Shown here: positions 14,811 to 22,552 of the stretch, piece by piece
Numbering within the stretch: position 1 is the first letter of the stretch
Layout of the letters: each line of letters starts with the position of its first letter
Origin: Chryseobacterium sp. RU37D
Lineage (GTDB): Bacteria; Bacteroidota; Bacteroidia; Flavobacteriales; Weeksellaceae
Direction: 5' to 3'
DNA: 53,919 nucleotides
NCBI RefSeq assembly: GCF_900156075.1
Contig: NZ_FTMM01000023.1
Location: 1 to 53,919 of the forward strand
The notes under the pieces: model-generated
Database searches by the model: none
Seen by the model: only the letters and a program-made list of their open reading frames with translations
Told to the model about the DNA's origin: nothing
Translations under genes and position numbers: made by a program

Positions 14811-15794
14811 ATGAAGATTTTCAGAACTATTGTAGTTTCTTTATTATTAGTTTTAGGTTTGGCATCTTGTAAAAAAGAATCTCAAAATCAATGGAATGTC
14901 GAAGTCAAAAATCCTGCCGAAAAGGTAGAAATCACAGATATTTCTAAAGAATTTTATGATCTGAGTATCCCTTTGGAGCAGTTTAAGGCAAAATTCCCAT
15001 GGTTTCAGGGTACAGTAAGTGATTCAGATTTTGGCAAACGAAGAGGAGATCAGAAAGAATTTAAAATTTATAAGGAAGCCATCGCAAAAATTGATCAGAA
15101 AAAGCTTCAGACGGATCTTCAGGATTTATTTTCTCATATAAAATATTATTTTCCGAAGTTTAAAAATCCGAAAATATTTTTATTTTCATCGGCTCTGCAG
15201 ATGATCCAGGATCCAATTTTTTATGATGTGAAAGGAAACCTCCTATTCATAGATGTCACAGGCTTTATGGGTGATGGGAATGCTAATTACAAAGGGCTGG
15301 AATTGTATTTTCAAAAATCTATGAACCCCAATAATATTGTTCCAAAAGTCGCAGAAGTTTTTGCAGAAGGTTTTGTGAAAGAATCTCCTGATCATCAGAA
15401 ATTTATAGATATGATGATTCTTAACGGAAAAATAATGATTTTAAAAGACGCCTTTTTACCGACATATCCCGAATATTTAAAGCTGAATTATACCCAAAAG
15501 CAATACGAATGGGCAGTAGCAAATGAGGCTAATATCTGGAATTATTTTGTCGAAAATAACCTTATTTTCGGTGATGATCACAGGCTAGAAGACCGTTTCA
15601 TTGCACCCGGCCCGTTTTCAAAATTTTATACTGAAATTGATAATGAATCTTCACCGCAAATCGGGATTTTCACCGGATGGCAGATTTGTAGGGCATATTT
15701 TAACCAAAAACCTGAAACGAAATTGCAGAATTTCCTGAATATGGATGCTACAGTGATTTTTAATCAATCAGGATACAAGCCCAAGTTGAAATAG
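14811..15794 (+). CDS. gldB: Gliding motility lipoprotein GldB
   Basis: This 327-residue lipoprotein has its lipobox at LGLASC (C20). The start at 14811 puts the signal peptide at the N-terminus; the frame is open further upstream but would overlap the divergent gene. The body matches GldB (PWFQGTVSDSDFGKRRGD, QMIQDPIFYDVKGN, FIAPGPFSKFYTE). GldB is required for gliding in Flavobacterium johnsoniae and is also kept in non-gliding members. gldC follows directly, as in that genus. A TATTTTTG -7 box is at 14778-14785. Confidence 0.93.
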   Translation: MKIFRTIVVSLLLVLGLASCKKESQNQWNVEVKNPAEKVEITDISKEFYDLSIPLEQFKAKFPWFQGTVSDSDFGKRRGDQKEFKIYKEAIAKIDQKKLQTDLQDLFSHIKYYFPKFKNPKIFLFSSALQMIQDPIFYDVKGNLLFIDVTGFMGDGNANYKGLELYFQKSMNPNNIVPKVAEVFAEGFVKESPDHQKFIDMMILNGKIMILKDAFLPTYPEYLKLNYTQKQYEWAVANEANIWNYFVENNLIFGDDHRLEDRFIAPGPFSKFYTEIDNESSPQIGIFTGWQICRAYFNQKPETKLQNFLNMDATVIFNQSGYKPKLK

Positions 15795-15888
15795 AAAGTT
15801 GGAAGGTAGAAGTTTATTAAATTAAAAAGTTAAAGTTAATGGCATAAGCCAAAAGCCATGTAAAAATAAATTATTAGAAAAAGAAAGT

Positions 15889-16215
15889 ATGAGAAAAACT
15901 CAGATTACAATAGACGTAGAGCTGGATGAAAACCACATTCCCGAAAATATAACATGGAACGCTCAGGACGGAGGAATCGAAAAGGAACCAACAAAAGCAA
16001 CTATGATTTCTGTTTGGGATGAAAAAGCAATGGAAGCCTTAAGAATTGACCTTTGGACAAAAGATATGCCGGTAGACCAGATGAAAATGTTCATTCATCA
16101 GGTGTTGATTTCTTTAGGAAATACTTATCATAGAGCAACAGGAGAGGAAGATGTAGCACAATGGATAGGGCAGATAGCCGAGGAATTTGCAATAAAATCT
16201 GCAATAAAAATGTAA
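15889..16215 (+). CDS. gldC: Gliding motility protein GldC
   Basis: This 108-residue protein opens MRKTQITIDVELDENHIPE and contains ITWNAQDGGIE, SVWDEKAMEALRIDLWTKDM and HRATGEEDVAQWI, the pattern of GldC. It has no signal peptide and is cytoplasmic. In Flavobacterium it enhances gliding together with GldB. The gap to gldB is 94 bp and contains degenerate short repeats, so operon membership is likely but not certain. Confidence 0.9.
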   Translation: MRKTQITIDVELDENHIPENITWNAQDGGIEKEPTKATMISVWDEKAMEALRIDLWTKDMPVDQMKMFIHQVLISLGNTYHRATGEEDVAQWIGQIAEEFAIKSAIKM

Positions 16216-16218
16216 GAA

Positions 16219-16300
16219 TTAATGTAACAATGTAACAGTCTGATAATGTAACAATTTTTAAAGAATTGGTAAACTGGTACATTGATACATTGTTAAATTA
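16219..16300. repeat. TGTAACAATGTAACA-type inverted repeat, copy 2
   Basis: AATGTAACAATGTAACA at 16221-16237 is mirrored imperfectly by TACATTGATACATTGTTA near 16279-16296. A third TAATGTAAC unit lies between them. It fills the gap between gldC and the next gene, like the copy at 12660. Confidence 0.6.
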
Positions 16301-16316
16301 TAGAAAATTACAAATT

Positions 16317-17456
16317 ATGAATTTTAACACAAAAGTTATCCACGGAGGACAGCATCACGAATCTGCTACAGGCTCCGTAAATGTTCCGGTATTTTTAACA
16401 TCTACATTCGCACAGAAAAGCCCGGGAGTACATTCCGGCTACGAATACTCCAGGGCTGCCAATCCTACAAGACAGGCATTGGAAGACTCTTTAGCAAGCA
16501 TTGAAAACGGAGCCAGAGGTCTGGCTTTTGGTTCTGGTCTTGCTGCTATCGACTGTGTTTTAAAATTATTAAATCCGGGCGATGAGGTTGTAGCAGTGGA
16601 CGATTTGTACGGGGGAACTTACAGAATGTTCACAAGACTTTTCGAAAAATATCAGTTGAAATTTACCTTCGTGAATTTTAATGATGCTACTAAAATAGCC
16701 GACGTTATTACGGATAAAACAAAATTAATCTGGATCGAAACTCCGACCAATCCGCTGATGAAGCTGGTTGATATCAAAGCTGTCGTAGAAGTGGCTAAAG
16801 GAAAAGATATACTGGTTGCCGTAGACAATACCTTTGCAACACCTTATCTTCAAAGACCGATTGATTTGGGAGCAGATATCGTAATGCATTCAGCGACAAA
16901 GTATTTGGGAGGTCATTCTGATGTGATTGCCGGAGCTTTAGTAGCAAAAGATGCTGAATTAGGAGAAAAACTTCACTTCATACAATTTGCAAGTGGTGGG
17001 ATTTTAGGACCGCATGATTCTTATTTAGTTTTAAGAGGAATAAAAACATTGGCTTTAAGAGTTCAGAGACACTCAGAAAACGGAATGGCAGTGGCAAAAT
17101 ATCTGGAATCTCATCCGGCAGTTGCACAGGTCATTTATCCCGGGTTGGAATCTCATCCGCAATATGAGCTGGCAAAATCTCAGATGAAAGATTTCGGAGG
17201 AATGGTTTCCTTTAGTTTTAAATCTGGTCAAAAAGAAGATGCGATTAAATTTTTAGAGAAATTAAAAGTTTTCACTTTAGCCGAATCTCTTGGAGGAGTA
17301 GAATCTCTGGCAAATCATCCTGCCCTGATGACTCACGCTTCTATACCAGCCGAAAAACGCGAAGAATTAGGAATTACAGATGATTTAGTCCGCCTAAGTG
17401 TCGGGATCGAAGATGCGGAAGACCTGATCGCAGATCTGGAAAGAGCATTTTCTTAA
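16317..17456 (+). CDS. Trans-sulfuration PLP enzyme (cystathionine gamma-synthase/lyase)
   Basis: This 379-residue enzyme is of the Cys/Met metabolism PLP family. The start at 16317 gives MNFNTKVIHGGQ, the family's usual opening; an upstream start would read through the repeat. The PLP lysine is K195 in HSATKYLGGHSD. Other signatures are YEYSRAANPTRQALE, FGSGLAAIDCVL and ESLGGVESLANHP. It either makes cystathionine from activated homoserine and cysteine (MetB) or cleaves cystathionine (gamma-lyase). Sequence alone does not separate these, so no symbol is given. Confidence 0.9.
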   Translation: MNFNTKVIHGGQHHESATGSVNVPVFLTSTFAQKSPGVHSGYEYSRAANPTRQALEDSLASIENGARGLAFGSGLAAIDCVLKLLNPGDEVVAVDDLYGGTYRMFTRLFEKYQLKFTFVNFNDATKIADVITDKTKLIWIETPTNPLMKLVDIKAVVEVAKGKDILVAVDNTFATPYLQRPIDLGADIVMHSATKYLGGHSDVIAGALVAKDAELGEKLHFIQFASGGILGPHDSYLVLRGIKTLALRVQRHSENGMAVAKYLESHPAVAQVIYPGLESHPQYELAKSQMKDFGGMVSFSFKSGQKEDAIKFLEKLKVFTLAESLGGVESLANHPALMTHASIPAEKREELGITDDLVRLSVGIEDAEDLIADLERAFS

Positions 17457-17504
17457 TTAAACATAAATAATGATTTCTCTTAGAGGTTTTTGCTGAGTGA
17501 AAAC

Positions 17505-17560
17505 GCCTTTGCGAACTTAAAAATGTATAGTAATTAGTATCGCGATCTTTGCGGTTAAAA
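17505..17560. repeat. CTTTGCG direct-repeat element
   Basis: Two related units, CCTTTGCGAACTTAAAA and ATCTTTGCGGTTAAAA, lie about 40 bp apart in the gap after the PLP enzyme. From memory such CTTTGCGGTTAAA units are common between genes in this genus, but no other copy was found in this window. Confidence 0.4.
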
Positions 17561-17582
17561 CAAATCATTTAAAATATACATC

Positions 17583-18056
17583 ATGAGAAAAATTCAGTTT
17601 ATATTATTAATTTTAAGTCAGATTGTGTATTCTCAAGTAAAAACTACCGATGAATTATACAAAACAGCAAAAAAATTAGACAGTCTGATATTCGATATTG
17701 GATTTAATACTTGTGAACTGTCTCATTATGATTCCATTATCAGCAATGATCTTGAGTTTTACCACGACAAAGGCGGAATCACTTCCGGAAAACAGGCATT
17801 TATTGCTTCCATCAAAAATAATATTTGTGGCGGACCTAATAAAGTGAAACGCGAGCTGGTTCCCAATACAATGAAAGTATATCCATTGTATAATAAAAAT
17901 ATTTTATACGGATTTATCCAGGAAGGAGAGCATGATTTTTTTGAATATTTTAATAATAAATGGAATAAAGGAGGACATGCAAGATTTACCACTCTTTGGC
18001 TTTTAGATGGTAAAGACTGGAAAATGAAAAGGGTTCTTAGCTACGATCATCAGTAA
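17583..18056 (+). CDS. Exported NTF2-like (DUF4440-type) protein
   Basis: This 157-residue protein has a signal peptide (about 1-17, ending IVYSQ). It appears to have a small cone-shaped alpha/beta fold of the SnoaL/DUF4440 type: a helix TDELYKTAKKLDSLIFDIGF, then NDLEFYHDKGGITSGKQAFI, and a final strand ARFTTLWLLDGKDWKMKRVL. Such domains bind small molecules or act as scaffolds; no catalytic residues can be assigned. It stands alone, 53 bp before an acetyltransferase on the same strand. Confidence 0.7.
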   Translation: MRKIQFILLILSQIVYSQVKTTDELYKTAKKLDSLIFDIGFNTCELSHYDSIISNDLEFYHDKGGITSGKQAFIASIKNNICGGPNKVKRELVPNTMKVYPLYNKNILYGFIQEGEHDFFEYFNNKWNKGGHARFTTLWLLDGKDWKMKRVLSYDHQ

Positions 18057-18109
18057 TAATTTACTTTGTCAAAGTTTAAAATCTTTGACAAAGTTTTAAT
18101 CTAATATAA

Positions 18110-18553
18110 ATGACAAGAAAAGCCGATAATCAGGATTTAAAGCAATTAGCTGAGCTATTCAATCAATACAGGATTTTTTATCATAAAGAATCTGATATAC
18201 CTGCCGCAGAAAATTTTTTAAGAGAAAGAATCGAAAATAAAGATTCTGAAATTTTTGTAGCTGAAAACGAAGAAAAGTTAGTTGGTTTTGTCCAGTTATA
18301 TCCCTTATTTTCTTCAACAAGAATGAAAAAATACTGGCTGCTGAATGATTTATATGTAAATGAAAACCATCGCGGAAAAGGCTTTTCAAAAGAATTGATT
18401 GAAATATCAAAAGCATTGACCAAATCCACAAATGCCTGCGGAATTTTGCTGGAAACAGGAAAATCCAATGACATCGGGAACCAATTATATCCGAGCTGCG
18501 GCTTCGAAATTTACGATGAAGTAAATTTCTATGAATGGACAAACCCCGAATAA
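18110..18553 (+). CDS. GNAT-family N-acetyltransferase
   Basis: This 147-residue acetyltransferase has the acetyl-CoA pyrophosphate loop in LYVNENHRGKGFSKELIE (R/Q-x-x-G-x-G/A type) at about residue 84-100, preceded by the strand EKLVGFVQLYPLFSS. The C-terminal NQLYPSCGFEIYDEVNFYEW is typical of the family. The acceptor is unknown. It follows the NTF2-like gene by 53 bp and may share its transcript. Confidence 0.85.
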   Translation: MTRKADNQDLKQLAELFNQYRIFYHKESDIPAAENFLRERIENKDSEIFVAENEEKLVGFVQLYPLFSSTRMKKYWLLNDLYVNENHRGKGFSKELIEISKALTKSTNACGILLETGKSNDIGNQLYPSCGFEIYDEVNFYEWTNPE

Positions 18554-18616
18554 TTAATAAATAAAAATTAATAATGAAATTTTGTTATAAATTAATTCTT
18601 CATTTTTAATTTTAAT

Positions 18617-18651
18617 ATTACTCATTACCAATTACTTATTACTCATAATAT
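18617..18651 (+). repeat. Heptamer array touching the DinB-like start codon
   Basis: Five consecutive 7-bp units, ATTACTC, ATTACCA, ATTACTT, ATTACTC and ATAATAT, run without gap to the base before the ATG at 18652. The first four units agree at five of seven positions. Confidence 0.7.
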
Positions 18652-19155
18652 ATGTCTGATTTTCAAAAATACGTTCAAAGATATTTAGATAATATTCCAT
18701 CCGAAAACTGGCTGGGAGAATTAAAAAGTTCGGGAGAAAAAACTGCTGAGATGTATTCAAAACTGTCGGAGGAACAATCTCTTTTTGCCTACGCAGAAGG
18801 AAAATGGACTTTAAAAGAACTTCTTCTTCATTTAGCAGACACAGAAAGGGTTTTCCAGTACAGAATTTTAGCCTTTGCAAGAGGTGATAAAAACGAATTG
18901 CCCGGCTTTGATGAAGAGCTGTATGCAGATCAGTCTTTTGCTAATGAAAGAAGCTTAAATTCTTTACTACAAGAATATCAGCTGGTCAGAAAGTCATCAC
19001 AGATTTTATTGGAAACCATGAATTCATCAGCTTTAAAGAATACAGGAATTGCGAACGGAAACGAAATTTCTGTGGAAACTATCGGAAAATTGATTGTTGG
19101 GCATAATTTTCATCATTTGAATATTATTAAAGAAAGGTATTTACCGAAATTATGA
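18652..19155 (+). CDS. DinB-family protein
   Basis: This 167-residue protein has the four-helix-bundle DinB/YfiT fold. Three histidines that usually bind a metal are visible: LLLHLADTE (about residue 63) and HNFHHLNIIKERYL near the C-terminus. WTLKELLLHLADTERVFQYR is the most characteristic segment. Members are putative metal-dependent transferases, some using bacillithiol or mycothiol as cofactor; the role here is unknown. The stop overlaps the start of the membrane protein at 19152 by four bases (ATGA). A heptamer array lies directly before the ATG. Confidence 0.88.
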   Translation: MSDFQKYVQRYLDNIPSENWLGELKSSGEKTAEMYSKLSEEQSLFAYAEGKWTLKELLLHLADTERVFQYRILAFARGDKNELPGFDEELYADQSFANERSLNSLLQEYQLVRKSSQILLETMNSSALKNTGIANGNEISVETIGKLIVGHNFHHLNIIKERYLPKL

Positions 19156-19592
19156 TATGGTCATTAAAAAATAAATTAATTCTAATAAGTTTATTAATTT
19201 TTATAATTTCTCTTTTCTTTGGTGCTTTTCAGGTTAAAGATATGGGGAAAATTACAGAATACCCTTCGATTAATGTTTTTCTTATTGGACCTATTGGTTT
19301 TCTTGGAGGAGGAATTTTTGAGTTTTTTGTTTGGACTGCCAATATTTGGCTTTTCATTGCAATCATTTCTCTTTTTAAAAAGAAATTCTTGGCTTCAGTT
19401 ATAATGGGAATAATTGCTTTATCTGTATCTGGATCTTTCATGCTATGGAAAGAAATTTTAGTTTCCGAGAGCGGGAGAACTGCTAAAATTTATAGTTGGG
19501 AAACAGGTTACTTTTTATGGCTGATTTCAATGATATGTATAGTTTTTTCTTCGGTTTATCTGAAAATAAAAAATAATTTATATATGGATTAA
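19152..19592 (+). CDS. Hypothetical four-helix membrane protein
   Basis: This 146-residue protein has about four transmembrane helices: residues near 8-24 (KLILISLLIFIISLFFGAF), 40-75 as two adjacent helices (IGPIGFLGGGIFEFFVW and IWLFIAIISLF), a third group around ASVIMGIIALSVSGSFML, and a last one FLWLISMICIVFSSVYL. I do not recognise a family. It is translationally coupled to the DinB-like gene. The REP-transposase element begins six bases after its stop. Confidence 0.65.
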   Translation: MIWSLKNKLILISLLIFIISLFFGAFQVKDMGKITEYPSINVFLIGPIGFLGGGIFEFFVWTANIWLFIAIISLFKKKFLASVIMGIIALSVSGSFMLWKEILVSESGRTAKIYSWETGYFLWLISMICIVFSSVYLKIKNNLYMD

Positions 19593-19597
19593 TAGGA

Positions 19598-20173
19598 ACG
19601 GGCTTTAGCCCGTTTTTTAATTTGAACATAATTATTTAGCTTTAGCCAAAACTTAAAAAAGAATGTATAATTTTGGCAAAACAACACAAATGCCTTTTAT
19701 TAAAATTTATATTCATATCGTTTTTTCAACAAGAAATAAAGTTCCTTATTTTGACACTTCAGAATTAAGAATACAAGTTTGGAAACATATCAAAGAAAAT
19801 GCTTCAGGAAAAGGAATTTTCCTGGATATGGTAAATGGTTATTCGGATCACTGCCATTGCCTTATTTCTCTAAGTTCAAATCAAAATATTGAAAAAATAG
19901 TTCAATTATTGAAAGGTGAATCTTCTTATTGGATCAATAAAAATCAATTAACAAAAGAAAAGTTTGCCTGGCAAGATGAATATTTTGCAGTTTCAGTTTC
20001 CGAGTCTAAGATTGAATCGGTCAGGAATTATATTAAAAATCAGGAAAGTCATCATAAAAAGAAATCATTTACAGAAGAATATCAAGAATTTATTAATAAA
20101 TATAATTTTAAATAGATTTTGGCTAAAGCCAAATGAATGCTTAATTTTGAAGGACGGGCTAAAGCCCGCCCCT
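19598..20173. mobile_element. REP-associated transposase element with inverted hairpin doublets
   Basis: A single-gene element is enclosed by two hairpins on each side, in inverted order. Left: CGGGCTTTAGCCCG (19599-19612) and TTTAGCTTTAGCCAAA (19635-19650). Right: TTTGGCTAAAGCCAAA (20118-20133) and CGGGCTAAAGCCCG (20155-20168). The doublet spacing is about 25 bp on each side. This is the layout of RAYT/REP doublets. The outer left hairpin plus its T-run probably also terminates the upstream genes. Confidence 0.8.
19690..20115 (+). CDS. REP-associated tyrosine transposase (IS200/IS605 Y1 type)
   Basis: This protein of about 141 residues belongs to the Y1 transposase family (PF01797). The HUH metal-binding motif is present as HCH in YSDHCHCLISL. 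The catalytic tyrosine is likely in SVRNYIKNQESHHKK. I chose the ATG at 19690 (MPFIKIYIHIVFSTRNK), since relatives begin this way; the frame could start at 19663. It would nick single-stranded REP hairpins. The gene appears intact and sits inside matching hairpin pairs. Confidence 0.88.
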   Translation: MPFIKIYIHIVFSTRNKVPYFDTSELRIQVWKHIKENASGKGIFLDMVNGYSDHCHCLISLSSNQNIEKIVQLLKGESSYWINKNQLTKEKFAWQDEYFAVSVSESKIESVRNYIKNQESHHKKKSFTEEYQEFINKYNFK

Positions 20174-20180
20174 ATTGAAT

Positions 20181-20729
20181 ATGGAAAACATCATCAATAT
20201 CCTAAAATCAGGTGGAACAATCCTTTACCCTACAGACACTATCTGGGGAATAGGTTGTGACGCTACCAATATAGAAGCGGTCAATAAAATTTTTGAAATT
20301 AAAAAGCGCGAAAAAAACAAATCCATGATTATCCTTGTGGAATCTGAAAAGAGACTCCAGGATTTGGTTGACGTTCCGGAGATGGCTTGGGAAATTATTG
20401 ACCTCAGTGAAAAGCCGGTAACTATCGTTTACGAAAATCCCAGAGGCCTGCCGAAAGAATTATTGGCGGAAGACGGAAGTATAGGAATCCGTCTGGTTAA
20501 AAATGATTTTTGTAAAAAATTAATCACGAAACTAAATAAACCTTTGGTTTCAACTTCAGCCAATTTCAGTGGAGATAAAAGTCCGTTGAGATTCTCGGAT
20601 ATCTCACCGAAAATTATTGATTTGGTGGACTATGCAGTGGAGGAGGACAGAGAAAAAATTTCAAAATATTCAGGTTCCTCTGTAATCAAAATCTGGAGTG
20701 ATAATAGAATAAAAGTTCTTCGGGAGTAA
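20181..20729 (+). CDS. Sua5/YciO/YrdC-family threonylcarbamoyl-AMP synthase
   Basis: This 182-residue single-domain protein makes threonylcarbamoyl-AMP from threonine, bicarbonate and ATP for the t6A modification of ANN-decoding tRNAs. Signatures are GTILYPTDTIWGIGCDATN at the start, KKREKNKSMIILV (the KRxxxKP-like motif, here KREKNKS) and PLVSTSANFSGD (STSAN). ATG at 20181 is preferred over the TTG at 20175. It begins eight bases after the REP element. YrdC and YciO paralogues are hard to separate by eye. Confidence 0.88.
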   Translation: MENIINILKSGGTILYPTDTIWGIGCDATNIEAVNKIFEIKKREKNKSMIILVESEKRLQDLVDVPEMAWEIIDLSEKPVTIVYENPRGLPKELLAEDGSIGIRLVKNDFCKKLITKLNKPLVSTSANFSGDKSPLRFSDISPKIIDLVDYAVEEDREKISKYSGSSVIKIWSDNRIKVLRE

Positions 20730-20744
20730 AAACAAAAGATTTAA

Positions 20745-20752
20745 TTATCTTT
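20745..20752 (+). promoter_or_regulatory. -7 box upstream of the tRNA nucleotidyltransferase gene
   Basis: TATCTTTG at 20745-20752 matches TAnnTTTG. It would give a transcript starting near 20759, with a leader of about 140 nt that carries the hairpin and heptamer array described separately. Confidence 0.5.
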
Positions 20753-20764
20753 GCAGAATTGTGT

Positions 20765-20818
20765 AACCATTAAAAAGTTGGAAATTGTTTTAGACCAAAA
20801 TCTGATTTTTTAATGGTT
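20765..20818 (+). other. Long-armed hairpin in the cca leader
   Basis: AACCATTAAAAA at 20765-20776 pairs perfectly with TTTTTAATGGTT at 20807-20818, with a 30-nt loop between. It lies in the predicted 5' leader of the tRNA nucleotidyltransferase mRNA. It could be an attenuator or simply a structured leader. Confidence 0.45.
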
Positions 20819-20862
20819 TTACATTAGATATAAGTTAACAATTATAGCACAGATAATTGAAA

Positions 20863-20897
20863 ATCTAATATCTAACATCTAATATCTAACATCTAAA
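20863..20897 (+). repeat. Heptamer array before the cca start codon
   Basis: Five consecutive 7-bp units, ATCTAAT, ATCTAAC, ATCTAAT, ATCTAAC and ATCTAAA, end four bases before the ATG at 20902. The units differ only at the last base. Confidence 0.8.
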
Positions 20898-20901
20898 AAT
20901 A

Positions 20902-22323
20902 ATGTTCATCAATTTAAATCAAAATAAAAATCTTAAGCTATTCAAAATAATTTCTGAAGTTGCCGCCGGGAATAACCAGTCTGTGTACATTGTCGGAGGC
21001 TATGTCCGGGATTTGCTGATGAAAAGAAAAGCTTCTACAGATATTGATTTTGTGACCGAACAAAGCGGAATTGAGCTCGCCCAAAATGTAGCCAAAGAAA
21101 TTGATCCTAAAATGAAAGTTTCCGTTTTCAAAACCTACGGAACCGCGATGATCAAATACAGAGATTTGGAGCTGGAATTTGTAGGCGCAAGAAAAGAAAG
21201 CTACAATGAAAACAGCCGAAAACCGGATGTAGAAGGCGGAACCATTGAAGACGATCAAAAAAGAAGAGATTTCACCATCAATGCCATGGCTATTTCCTTA
21301 AATAAAGATAATTTCGGAGAGTTGATTGATCCTTTTAATGGAATCGATGATCTGGAAAAAGGTATTTTAAGAACACCCTTAGAACCGGCTCAGACCTATT
21401 CTGACGATCCTTTGAGGATGATGAGAGCGATCCGTTTTGCATCAACTTTACAATTTAAAATTGAAGAAAATTCATTAGAAGCTATACAGCAGGAAGCGGA
21501 AAGAATCAAAATTGTTTCTATGGAAAGAATTATGGTTGAATTTAATAAAATCATGCTTTCCGAAAAGCCGTCAATGGGGCTGAAATTAATGGAAGAAACT
21601 GGTTTGATGAAATTAATTATCCCTGAATTGATTGATTTAAAAGGTGTAGAAGAAGTGGAAGGGCAGACTCATAAAGACAATTTCTACCATACATTGGAGG
21701 TGGTAGACAATGTTTCTGAAAATACGGATAATCTGTGGCTTCGCTGGTCGGCATTGCTTCACGATATTGGAAAAGCTCCGACAAAAAAGTTTGTTGAAGG
21801 TACTGGCTGGACTTTCCACGGGCATGAGTTTTTAGGCTCAAAAATGGTAAAAACGCTTTTCCAGAGACTAAAATTACCTTTAGGGCCAGATATGAAGTAT
21901 GTCCAGAAAATGGTGAGGCTTTCATCACGTCCAATCGCTTTGATCACCGATGATGCCTCAGATTCTGCGCTAAGGAGATTGTTATTTGATGCTGGTGAGG
22001 ACCTTGAAGATCTATTTACGCTTTGTAAGGCCGATATCACCACAAAAAATTCTAAAAAACAGGAGAAATTCAAAAAAAATTTTGAATATGTTGCGGTCAA
22101 GATCAAAGAAGTGGAAGAAAAAGATCAGGTGAGAAATTTCCAGCCGCCTATTTCTGGGGAAGAAATTATGGAAATGTTTAATCTGAAGCCCGGCCGCGAA
22201 ATTGGAATTTTAAAAGAAAAAGTCAAAGAGGCAATCCTTGAAGGAGAAATCGGGAACGACAGTGAAGAAGCCCGCAATTTTGTGATTGCAGAAGCTGGAA
22301 AATTAGGACTAACCTTAGCTTAA
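20902..22323 (+). CDS. cca: tRNA nucleotidyltransferase/poly(A) polymerase with HD domain
   Basis: This 473-residue class II nucleotidyltransferase adds or repairs the 3' CCA of tRNA. The N-terminal catalytic domain carries VGGYVRDLLMKRKASTDIDF (GG and DxD metal ligands). The flexible loop and RRDFTINAMAI motif follow, then PLRMMRAIRFAS. A C-terminal HD phosphohydrolase-like domain begins around residue 255 (LRWSALLHDIGKAPTK). The gene is preceded by a hairpin and a heptamer repeat array. No neighbouring gene suggests an operon. Confidence 0.93.
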   Translation: MFINLNQNKNLKLFKIISEVAAGNNQSVYIVGGYVRDLLMKRKASTDIDFVTEQSGIELAQNVAKEIDPKMKVSVFKTYGTAMIKYRDLELEFVGARKESYNENSRKPDVEGGTIEDDQKRRDFTINAMAISLNKDNFGELIDPFNGIDDLEKGILRTPLEPAQTYSDDPLRMMRAIRFASTLQFKIEENSLEAIQQEAERIKIVSMERIMVEFNKIMLSEKPSMGLKLMEETGLMKLIIPELIDLKGVEEVEGQTHKDNFYHTLEVVDNVSENTDNLWLRWSALLHDIGKAPTKKFVEGTGWTFHGHEFLGSKMVKTLFQRLKLPLGPDMKYVQKMVRLSSRPIALITDDASDSALRRLLFDAGEDLEDLFTLCKADITTKNSKKQEKFKKNFEYVAVKIKEVEEKDQVRNFQPPISGEEIMEMFNLKPGREIGILKEKVKEAILEGEIGNDSEEARNFVIAEAGKLGLTLA

Positions 22324-22378
22324 ATTAAGCTTTAAATGCTATACACTATATATAGAATATATACATCTATGATCATTG

Positions 22379-22426
22379 GAGCCCCGAAGGGGTTCAATAA
22401 AAATAGCCATAGGTAAAAACCTATGG
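22379..22426. repeat. Two-hairpin intergenic repeat (GAGCCCC and CCATAGGT)
   Basis: GAGCCCCGAAGGGGTTC at 22379-22395 and CCATAGGT/ACCTATGG at 22407-22426 form two short hairpins. The GAGCCCCGAAGGGG type is, from memory, widely dispersed in Bacteroidota genomes. Confidence 0.6.
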
Positions 22427-22464
22427 ACAAAAATATTTAAATTAATAAGACATTTAATAAAACC

Positions 22465-22497
22465 CCTAGCGGCGGCTTCAAAGAAGCCGCCGCTAGG
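22465..22497 (-). terminator. GC-rich 15-bp hairpin, terminator of the B12 operon
   Basis: The arms 22465-22479 and 22483-22497 are exact complements around AAA. In the leftward direction the stem is followed by GGTTTTATT, and it lies 56 bp beyond the stop at 22553. The AAA loop and GGCGGC-rich stem resemble the hairpin after mdh. Confidence 0.65.
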
Positions 22498-22552
22498 AAA
22501 AAACACAAATGATGAAAAATTATAGTTTCTCAATACACAAAATATTGAATTT

